Assembly (NCBI GenBank): GCA_943788505.1
Contig: CALSQR010000001.1
Location: forward strand, 186,001-250,000
Reading direction: 5' to 3'
Source: an uncultured bacterium
Lineage (GTDB): Bacteria; Bacteroidota; Rhodothermia; Rhodothermales; UBA10348
Length of the DNA stretch: 64,000 bases
Below the pieces are notes generated by a model. That model was not told where the DNA came from. It did not search any database and worked only from the letters and a program-made list of their open reading frames with translations. Positions 57,112 through 64,000 of this stretch are shown here, piece after piece. Numbering within the stretch: the stretch's first letter is position 1; each line of letters starts with the position of its first letter. A program made the position numbers and the translations under genes.

Positions 57112-60100
57112 TTGTCGTGCAGAGGTCCCGAAGGAGGCGTGCTTGGGGGGTTCAACGTATTGGCGGCTTGGTTGGCCGTTTTCTACATATCTATCTGGGT
57201 GATCGTGCCCAGTTATTGCTGGTCACAGGATCTTCCGAATCCAGACAAGCGATTCGAGCAAACGTCCTCGCAGCATCTAGTCCTGCCATCCAGGTCAGAT
57301 ACCCTCAGTGTTACTGGCAGGGGGCCATTTCTCATCCGGCCATTTATTGTCCCAGGGACACTTTCAATTAGAATCGCCCGCACTAGTATCTCGCCAGATG
57401 ATTGGCTTCTCGATGCAAGACATGGTTTTATAGAATTTGTAGGCATAGATCCAGATTCCTCCTTCATATTTGTGGCTGCGTACTCGTATGTACCGTTGGA
57501 GCTTGCTGCTTCCTATCAGCTATGGGATGAAACCGATGCGGAAAACACCCATCAATCGCCTAAACGCCCTGTGCAGCCCGCGAGCCGTTTGCAAACGTCG
57601 GGGTCTATAACCAGAGGAATTCTGACAGGCAGTAACCGTGATGCTGCAATCGAATCTGGACTTCGATTACAGGTTGAGGGTGAAGTGGCACCCGGTGTAA
57701 CTGTGCGAGCTGCATTGACGGATGAAGACACGCCATTATTGCCCGAGGGTACAACTCGGCGCTTAGACCAGTTTGATAGGGTGTTTATCCAGTTCGAGTC
57801 CAGACGAGGACTGGTACAGCTTGGGGACTACGAGGCCCGGCTTGATGGAAGTGAGTTCGGTCAATTACGACGAAAGCTTCAGGGCGGTACGATTCGAACT
57901 GCACCGATAGGAATCGATGCCGGTTGGATAAAAGATCTTTCCTTCGAGGCAGGTACTGCTGTATCGCGAGGGATCTTCAAATCGCAAGCCCAAGATACAG
58001 AGCAAGGACTACAAGGTCCTTATCGGTTGACGGGGAACGATGGGGAACGCTTTGTTCTAGTGCTACCTGGGACGGAGCGAGTCTATGTCGATGGGACATT
58101 GCTGGAATCAGGCGCTTCAGAAGACTACACGATTGACTATTCGACTGGCGAGCTCTCATTTACACCTAACCGTTTAATGGGTAGAGACAAGCGGGTACGC
58201 ATCGATTTCGAGTACACGACTAATAGATACAGCCGTACGCTCAGTTTTGCAGAGGCGTCAGTTGGTCTTGGCGCTCGGTCGAAGCAAACATCCACACAGC
58301 TTACCGTACGAGCCATTAGAGAGGCTGACGGAGATGCCTTTACGGACGAATTTGGGCTGTCTCCAGCAGATTCGGCAATCGTCGCCGACGTAATGGATGG
58401 CAACGCATTCGGTTCAGGCGCCACAGAGGTCACGTACGAGCCGGAAGCACTCTTCACGCAGTATTTCAGTGAGAATACACTGGATACTTCAGGTGATATG
58501 ATCGCGATATGGGTCGTGTTAGATCGTCTACCTAGTGCAGGAGAGGCGGTATACCGCGTTACTTTCTCCTGGATCGGAGAGGGTAAAGGCGATTATAAGC
58601 GAATTGCAGGTCCTTCTGGGGGCATAGCATTCCAATACGTTGGCAAGGATGCAGGTGCCTATAACCCTCTACGACCACTTCCAGTGCCCTCAAGTAGGGA
58701 GCTAGTTGACGTTCGCCTGTCCTCAAAGGTTATACCAGGGTTCGTGATTGAATCAGAGTGGGCTGTTTCTTCGCTCGATAGAAACAGACTATCCAATCAT
58801 CCACAGAGTCTGGATCAAGGACAGGCTGGGTCATTTGGGATTAGCAGCCAAAAACTCGAGCTACCCAGTGATTGGTGGATGCGACTTGATACGAGATACT
58901 CTCTGCGTCAGCAGGATTTTGTGACGTTTGAACGTGCTCGAAGCATTGAGTTTGAAAGAGAATGGAATCTCCCGTTTCGCAATACCGACCCGACGACCTC
59001 GCTACTGAAAGGAGAATCAGAATCGACCAAAAGTGTGGGGGTACAGATTGGAAAAGGCGAAGACATCGATGTTCATGTACAGACAGCGCGTCTTTCGTTG
59101 GGCGATGCGCTGACAGCGTCACGCTTCTCGGTCAATAGTAGCATAACAGCATCCGGGTTTCCCGTGCTTTCTACCGTCGCACAGGCCACGGAAACACACT
59201 ATGCAGAATGGATATCACCTTCCCGTTGGCAGAGTATTTTATCCAGAGCCGACAGATCCAATTCGGAAAAACGTTGGCAACCGTATACGGAATGGGAAGG
59301 GGAGAGACGAAGCGGGCCGTTTCGGCTAGATGGAACAAGCGGTATACCCTTCGATGAATACCGAATCGGTGTAGACCGGGCAGGAGAGAGGTATACGTGG
59401 GGTGTACTCTTGGAGGAACGACGAGAGCTATCCGGATCCACGCTACCGTCAACGGAAAATGATACGGGATCTCAAGGATCAGGTCATAGCACGTTAGAAG
59501 CCGGTTCTGGAAGTAGCATTACTACATTTCAATCGTCAATTGATATCGATCTCGGAGCCTCTCTACGAAACAAGATGACCCTTGGGCTTCGTTCGTTGCG
59601 CGACCCACGTTCAATGGACGTCATAGGGGCTTCTTCCGGGGTCGCTGGTTCAAATAGCATCGAGAATACTCTCTTGATGTCGATTGAGGGTCAAAGCAGG
59701 TTTTTTGGCACGCATGTACTACGATGGAACTACCGGACGCAGTCTGAGAGAACAGCAGCGCAGCAAGAGATCTACATACGTACAGGTCCCGAACGAGGAC
59801 AATATGTCTGGATCGATGGAAACAAGGATGGCGTCATTCAAGAAGATGAGTTTTTGCCTGAAACGACCCCTGGCGAGGGTATTTATGTCCGAACATTCTT
59901 CCCAACGGATTCTCTCGAATCCGTCACAAACGTGCAAGCATCGCTTCGTCACGATGTCAGTCCAGACAGTAATAGTGGATTGCTCGGGCGCTTCAGTTGG
60001 CGCACGGTTCTAGAGGTTAGCGAAACGTCTCGAACCGATGCACGTGCTCGGCTATACTTATTGGATCCGTCTGTGATGCGGCTTGGAGGAAAGACTATTG

Positions 60101-60741
60101 CCGGCCGATACCGCCTGAGCGAACGCATTGGCATCTTTCCACGTGATCGAAATCGCGATCTAGATATCTCCATTCAACGCAACGGATCTGTGACCGAATT
60201 AGTGTCTGGAATTCGAACGACCACACGATCGGATTTGTCTGTTCGTTTCAGACAGGCATTTGGAGCACTTTTTAGTTTTACGATGGAGGCCGCCCGCGTT
60301 CGGGATGAGTCAGAGTCAGCAGGTTTTTCTAGCCGCACATATTCCATCCAGCGAAATGAATTTATTCCTGGTGGGGTGATAGCTGGAGAGTACAATTCTA
60401 TTTCTCTGCGCCTACACCTCACCCAAGGCCGGGATGAGAGGTCCGATATCAGCGCAAAAAGCTTCCGTTTGCCCTTGGATTGGACGTGGAGCACCTCGCA
60501 ACGGATCCAGATTAGGTCCGGTCTCGAATATTCGAACGTGAACTTGGACGGGGTGGCCGTTGGTTTGCAGCTGTTTGAGCTAACTGAAGGACGAGGCAAA
60601 GGTGAGTCATGGCTTTGGCGAACTCGAGCGGACGTGCGAGCATCAGAAACAGTGACAGCCACGCTGGCTTACGATGGCCGAGCCCCTTCGGTCGGCCCGA
60701 TTATTCATACCGGACGACTGCAACTCACGGCCCGATTCTAA
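57112..60741 (+). CDS. Large outer-membrane/cell-surface beta-strand-rich protein
   Basis: About 1209 residues from a TTG at 57112, selected because AAAGGAG lies 7 bases before it; a TTG at 57061 is possible. Signal peptide with hydrophobic core VLAAWLAVFYISIWVIV and cleavage near CWSQ. Residues about 110-340 include a carbohydrate-like beta region and the block LPGTERVYVDGTLLESG followed by YTIDYSTGELSFTPN, which recurs in large barrel proteins of Rhodothermota and relatives. From about 350 the sequence is amphipathic strands (LSFAEASVGLGARSK, TRSDLSVRFRQAF), ending LQLTARF with a terminal Phe, so a big barrel is likely. An NPD-type acidic loop (WIDGNKDGVIQEDEF) resembles an EF-hand/dockerin calcium loop. 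Function unknown. Confidence 0.75.
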   Translation: MSCRGPEGGVLGGFNVLAAWLAVFYISIWVIVPSYCWSQDLPNPDKRFEQTSSQHLVLPSRSDTLSVTGRGPFLIRPFIVPGTLSIRIARTSISPDDWLLDARHGFIEFVGIDPDSSFIFVAAYSYVPLELAASYQLWDETDAENTHQSPKRPVQPASRLQTSGSITRGILTGSNRDAAIESGLRLQVEGEVAPGVTVRAALTDEDTPLLPEGTTRRLDQFDRVFIQFESRRGLVQLGDYEARLDGSEFGQLRRKLQGGTIRTAPIGIDAGWIKDLSFEAGTAVSRGIFKSQAQDTEQGLQGPYRLTGNDGERFVLVLPGTERVYVDGTLLESGASEDYTIDYSTGELSFTPNRLMGRDKRVRIDFEYTTNRYSRTLSFAEASVGLGARSKQTSTQLTVRAIREADGDAFTDEFGLSPADSAIVADVMDGNAFGSGATEVTYEPEALFTQYFSENTLDTSGDMIAIWVVLDRLPSAGEAVYRVTFSWIGEGKGDYKRIAGPSGGIAFQYVGKDAGAYNPLRPLPVPSSRELVDVRLSSKVIPGFVIESEWAVSSLDRNRLSNHPQSLDQGQAGSFGISSQKLELPSDWWMRLDTRYSLRQQDFVTFERARSIEFEREWNLPFRNTDPTTSLLKGESESTKSVGVQIGKGEDIDVHVQTARLSLGDALTASRFSVNSSITASGFPVLSTVAQATETHYAEWISPSRWQSILSRADRSNSEKRWQPYTEWEGERRSGPFRLDGTSGIPFDEYRIGVDRAGERYTWGVLLEERRELSGSTLPSTENDTGSQGSGHSTLEAGSGSSITTFQSSIDIDLGASLRNKMTLGLRSLRDPRSMDVIGASSGVAGSNSIENTLLMSIEGQSRFFGTHVLRWNYRTQSERTAAQQEIYIRTGPERGQYVWIDGNKDGVIQEDEFLPETTPGEGIYVRTFFPTDSLESVTNVQASLRHDVSPDSNSGLLGRFSWRTVLEVSETSRTDARARLYLLDPSVMRLGGKTIAGRYRLSERIGIFPRDRNRDLDISIQRNGSVTELVSGIRTTTRSDLSVRFRQAFGALFSFTMEAARVRDESESAGFSSRTYSIQRNEFIPGGVIAGEYNSISLRLHLTQGRDERSDISAKSFRLPLDWTWSTSQRIQIRSGLEYSNVNLDGVAVGLQLFELTEGRGKGESWLWRTRADVRASETVTATLAYDGRAPSVGPIIHTGRLQLTARF

Positions 60742-60747
60742 AGCCTT

Positions 60748-62046
60748 CTACTCTGGATCAGCCCACTCGTCGTAACTCACGCGAGTGATGTCAATTCCTG
60801 CTCCAGCTAATTTTTGCTCAAGACGCTCATATCCCCGGTCAAGATGATAGATACGATGGACATGCGTCTCACCGGATGCCACCATTCCTGCCAGGACAAG
60901 AGAAACGCTTGCGCGTAGGTCCGTGCTCATAACCTGAGTGCCTTGAATCTGCTTTCCACCCTCTATCATTACCTCATCTCCAACAATAATAGCATTGACG
61001 CCCATTCGCTGCAGTTCAGGTATATGTTTGAAGCGATCCGGATAGACGGTCTCATGAACTTTGGAGTTGCCAGCACACCGGGCCATGAGGATCGTCCATT
61101 GTGCTTGCAGGTCCGTTGGAAAACCGGGGTAGATGTCTGTTCGGACACTAACAGGTCGTAACTCCTCAGGAGCCGTGATGAGTAGCCCGTCTCCATCTGC
61201 CGAAACAACACTGCCAGTTCGTTCAAACGCGTCCATGAATACTGAACCTAGATGTTCGGTCCAGCCTCCTGTGATTCGCACAGGTGAATCTGGCGTCCCC
61301 GCTATGGCTGCTGCAATCATAAACGTCCCGAACTCAATCCTATCGGGACAATTCTCGAAGGCCACCGGGCTCAACGATTCGGATCCCTGAATATGGAGTG
61401 TTCGCGATCCGATTCCCTCCATCGTTACGCCCATTTTCTGCAGCATGGTGCAAAAGTGAACAACATCTGGTTCTATTGCAGCGTTATCGATGACAGATTC
61501 TCCTCGAGCGAGAGCCGCTGCCAATGCGATATTAATGGTTGCCCCAACGGAAGAGGGTTCGAGTGTGACGCGTCCCCCTTGGAGCCGCCCTCCAGGAGCT
61601 TCCGCGACTACATAGCCCTGGTCTAGTTCAACTTTTGCCCCCAAGGCTTGCATACCCTTTAGGTGCAGGTCTACGGGGCGGGGGCCCCAAGCGCATCCAC
61701 CAGGAAGGGAGACGCGCGCTTTTCCAGCCCTTGCGAGAAGCGCGCCTAACATGTAAAAGGAAGCGCGCATACGCTTCACTAATTCATAGGGAGCTTCAGC
61801 CCGGTCAAACCCCGAAGCATCAAGAGTGATGCGGTGACCAACAGGGTCAAAATTTACAGAAGTGCCAGTAACCTGAATCACACGACTAAACGTGTCAATG
61901 TCCTTCAAGTCCGGAATATTCGTTAGTTCAACTGGCCCATCGGTTAGAATAGCAGCCGCCATCAAAGGGAGTGCCGTATTCTTCGAGCCACTTACATGTA
62001 GAGCTCCTTGTAGCGGGTTACCACCACGGATGACAAGTTTGTCCAT
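60748..62046 (-). CDS. murA: UDP-N-acetylglucosamine 1-carboxyvinyltransferase MurA
   Basis: 432 residues. First committed step of peptidoglycan synthesis, PEP + UDP-GlcNAc. N-terminal GGNPLQGALHVSGSKNTALPLMAAAIL, the catalytic loop LPGGCAWGPRPVDLH with Cys118 (the fosfomycin target; Cys kept here), and IEPDVVHFC, TDIYPGFPTDLQAQ, DLRASVSLVLAGM. Convergent with the large surface protein (6 bases between stops) and divergent from the cysteine desulfurase. Confidence 0.96.
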   Translation of the reverse strand: MDKLVIRGGNPLQGALHVSGSKNTALPLMAAAILTDGPVELTNIPDLKDIDTFSRVIQVTGTSVNFDPVGHRITLDASGFDRAEAPYELVKRMRASFYMLGALLARAGKARVSLPGGCAWGPRPVDLHLKGMQALGAKVELDQGYVVAEAPGGRLQGGRVTLEPSSVGATINIALAAALARGESVIDNAAIEPDVVHFCTMLQKMGVTMEGIGSRTLHIQGSESLSPVAFENCPDRIEFGTFMIAAAIAGTPDSPVRITGGWTEHLGSVFMDAFERTGSVVSADGDGLLITAPEELRPVSVRTDIYPGFPTDLQAQWTILMARCAGNSKVHETVYPDRFKHIPELQRMGVNAIIVGDEVMIEGGKQIQGTQVMSTDLRASVSLVLAGMVASGETHVHRIYHLDRGYERLEQKLAGAGIDITRVSYDEWADPE

Positions 62047-62139
62047 TATCTCAGATTTCTGAGGGCGATTCTAAAAGGAATGATCGACATCTGGTGACGT
62101 CAATATATGGGTGCGCCGGTCGGTTCGAGAGTCCAATGA

Positions 62140-62153
62140 TTCAGAACTCTGAA
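62140..62153. promoter_or_regulatory. Short palindrome TTCAGA-N2-TCTGAA before the cysteine desulfurase
   Basis: Six-base perfect arms around two bases, 49 bases upstream of the ATG at 62203, in the divergent murA spacer. The same TTCAGA/TCTGAA arms appear in the rodZ-like leader. Possible operator, low weight. Confidence 0.3.
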
Positions 62154-62202
62154 CGTTTCGTTTGTCTGCTGCGTATATCGACACCCCGCATCCCAAAGGA
62201 CC

Positions 62203-63354
62203 ATGACTAACACGACGCATATTTATCTCGACCATTCAGCAACTAGCGCAATTCGCCCCGAAGTATTGGAGGGGATGATGCCGTGGTTGACAAGCCAGTT
62301 CGGGAATCCTTCTTCGGTATACCGTGCGGGACGTGAAGCACGCCATGCACTTGAATCGTCAAGAGCTCGTATCGCAACCCTTCTAGGTGTGGGGCCAGCA
62401 GAGATTACTTTTACTTCAGGAGGGAGTGAGTCTAACGGTACCGTAATCGCTTCGCATACCAACCCCATGCGTCCTGGGGTAATTACCTCGTCCATTGAGC
62501 ACGAGGCAACACTCGAACCCGTCAGGCAACACGATATCCACACGATCATTAAGCCAGATTCGTCGGGCCGCGTGACGAAGGGCATGCTCAGTTCTTTGGG
62601 AGAAGAACGTCTCAAGAACACGGGCCTAGCGTCCTTTATGCTGGTGAACAACGAGCTGGGAAGTATCAATCCTATCGTAGAGTTGAGTGACTTCTTGCAT
62701 GAACATGGCATCATGATTCATACGGACGCAGCGCAAGCGGTTCGAACGATTGATCTAGTTCCGATAGCCAAGAATGCGGATTACCTGTCCATGTCTGGGC
62801 ACAAGTTTGGCGCGCCTAAGGGGAGTGGTATCCTGATGGTAAAAGTCGGTACACCCTACGTACCGCTTATCCGAGGTGGTGGGCAGGAACAGGACCGTAG
62901 AGCAGGTACTGAAAATGTGGCTGCAGCCGTTGGGCTTGCTGTTGGCTTGGAATTGGCTATCGCAGAACGGGAGTCATTGGTTGCGCAATGCTTGGCGTTT
63001 AGAGAGATGCTTGTCAATGGATTGACTAATGAACTAGGGGATTCTCTTCGCATCAACTCTTCATTGAACGACAGCTCACCTCACATTCTGAACGTAGCCA
63101 TTGTGAATTCGGATGGGGTTGGTCTCGACGGTGAAATGCTCATTCTTGGATTGGATATCGAAGGCCTGGCAGCATCAGCTGGATCTGCCTGCAGCTCAGG
63201 CACGATAAAGACGAGTCACGTGCTCGATGGTATCGGTGTGGCATCTGATGTCGCGAGAGGAGCACTACGACTGTCTATGGGGCCGCAGACTACGTCAAAG
63301 GAGATCAATCACGCCGTTGAGATAGTTAGTCGGGTCGCGAAGCGGATGATGTAG
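62203..63354 (+). CDS. Cysteine desulfurase (NifS/IscS type)
   Basis: 383 residues. PLP enzyme that makes a persulfide from cysteine for Fe-S and thio-modification. YLDHSATSAIRPEVLEGM at the start, His100 in SIEHEA, the Schiff-base Lys201 in SGHKFGAPKGSGIL, and the catalytic Cys330 in SAGSACSSG. The SSCSSG-type loop is of the long NifS/IscS group rather than SufS. Could support moaD sulfuration and Fe-S proteins such as NifJ. AAAGGA lies just before the ATG. Confidence 0.93.
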   Translation: MTNTTHIYLDHSATSAIRPEVLEGMMPWLTSQFGNPSSVYRAGREARHALESSRARIATLLGVGPAEITFTSGGSESNGTVIASHTNPMRPGVITSSIEHEATLEPVRQHDIHTIIKPDSSGRVTKGMLSSLGEERLKNTGLASFMLVNNELGSINPIVELSDFLHEHGIMIHTDAAQAVRTIDLVPIAKNADYLSMSGHKFGAPKGSGILMVKVGTPYVPLIRGGGQEQDRRAGTENVAAAVGLAVGLELAIAERESLVAQCLAFREMLVNGLTNELGDSLRINSSLNDSSPHILNVAIVNSDGVGLDGEMLILGLDIEGLAASAGSACSSGTIKTSHVLDGIGVASDVARGALRLSMGPQTTSKEINHAVEIVSRVAKRMM

Positions 63355-63513
63355 GCCGGCTGCGCTTGGCGCGAATGCAGTCAAAGGATCAGATCGATCC
63401 GGTTTTCCTGGTCTTCCGACGATTATTGAAAACAGCCGCATATTCGGGTTGGAACGTGAGACTAACCTGAATATCTTGCCAGCCTACGCTAGGATCAACC
63501 AACCCGTCCCATT

Positions 63514-64000
63514 ATGCAGCCGGAAGGAAAACTCGAAGAAATTGGAGCGTTTAAGACGCTAGAACAGTTCATCATCGAGCGTCAATTCACTGTCGAGTCC
63601 TCCACTGGCGCTTTTTCAAGATTGCTGCGCGACATAAGTGTAGCAGCCAAGCTAGTAAACTGGCACATGCGCCGAGCTGGAATTGTCGATGTGTTTGGGA
63701 GTACGGGAGAGATTAATGTTCAGGGCGAGGTCCAAGCAGTGATGGATGCGCTGGCCCATAAAGAATTTGTCAGAGCACTCCGACGCGGCGGGGAATGCTG
63801 TCTAATTGGTTCAGAAGAGCACTCCGAGGCAATTCCGATGCGGACTGCCGACGATAACGAAGGCAAGTACATTGTCCTTCTGGATCCTCTTGATGGATCA
63901 TCCAATATTGAAGTCAACGTATCAGTCGGTACGATATTTAGTATCTATCAGCTTCCTGAAGGTGTTAAGGAGGTCACGCTTGATGCGGCACTGCAGCCCG
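63514..64000 (+). CDS. fbp: Fructose-1,6-bisphosphatase class I, N-terminal part (partial)
   Basis: 162 complete codons, cut by the right edge. Gluconeogenic phosphatase. TLEQFIIERQF at the start, GAFSRLLRDISVAAKLVN, EEHSEAI with acidic metal ligands, and the signature LLDPLDGSSNIEVNVSVGTIFSIY with the metal-binding Asp pair. Start ATG at 63514, 159 bases after the cysteine desulfurase; probably its own promoter. Confidence 0.95.
   Translation, partial: MQPEGKLEEIGAFKTLEQFIIERQFTVESSTGAFSRLLRDISVAAKLVNWHMRRAGIVDVFGSTGEINVQGEVQAVMDALAHKEFVRALRRGGECCLIGSEEHSEAIPMRTADDNEGKYIVLLDPLDGSSNIEVNVSVGTIFSIYQLPEGVKEVTLDAALQP

Overview
The window looks like the chromosome of a free-living, pigmented Gram-negative bacterium of the Bacteroidota/Rhodothermota/Balneolota group. 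The support is a type IX secretion C-terminal sorting domain (21933-22190, minus), a NagB-PIG-L fusion of the kind known from Bacteroidetes, many TolB/BamA/porin-like envelope proteins, and carotenoid genes including a CruF homologue. G+C is near one half by eye. There is no rRNA, so finer placement is inference.

Layout. 1-4449: pyruvate:ferredoxin oxidoreductase (cut by the left edge), a glucosamine-6-phosphate deaminase fusion, threonine aldolase and greA. 4725-13196: a long plus-strand run with a bacilliredoxin, thiolase, fluoride channel, LuxC-type acyl-CoA reductase, a membrane-protein pair, adenylate kinase, a polyprenyl synthase, and HPr plus enzyme I with no sugar permease. 13337-19328: a probable envelope operon (secreted metalloprotease fused to a TolB propeller and outer-membrane barrel, BamB-like lipoprotein, PEGA protein) followed by yqeY and cvpA. 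19401-26935: an outer-membrane protein, an EamA permease, a MerR regulator, tRNA-Pro, and then a decayed stretch (21933-25315) in which pieces of four genes (ZIP transporter, T9SS cargo, hybrid kinase, porin-like protein) are joined or broken around an apparently working mscL.

27015-32117 is the clearest regulatory module: a cobalamin-binding CarH/LitR-type light sensor is the first gene of an operon with a CruF-CrtB fusion, crtI and idi, and a 35-bp palindrome lies just upstream. The sensor probably controls its own operon and carotenoid synthesis in response to light. The polyprenyl synthase at 10092 could supply the precursor. 32118-39451 holds a structured leader and a tight rodZ-like/ligA/sodium symporter/pgpH operon. 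39416-43578 (minus) holds a GntR regulator, a membrane protein, a 2,4-diaminopentanoate-dehydrogenase-like enzyme and P5C dehydrogenase.

The strangest gene is at 43962-47918. It encodes 1318 residues: six tandem helical repeats of 51-52 residues, then eleven of 43-45 residues, an acidic Ser/Thr-rich linker, and a complete GvpL/GvpF gas-vesicle domain, with no other gas-vesicle gene in view. It is my best candidate for something undescribed. The right end has a LolC/FtsX-type permease, peroxiredoxin, moaD-moaE, purC with a LacI regulator, copper ATPase and chaperone, an adrenodoxin-reductase-type flavoprotein, a 1209-residue outer-membrane protein, murA, a cysteine desulfurase and the start of fructose-1,6-bisphosphatase.
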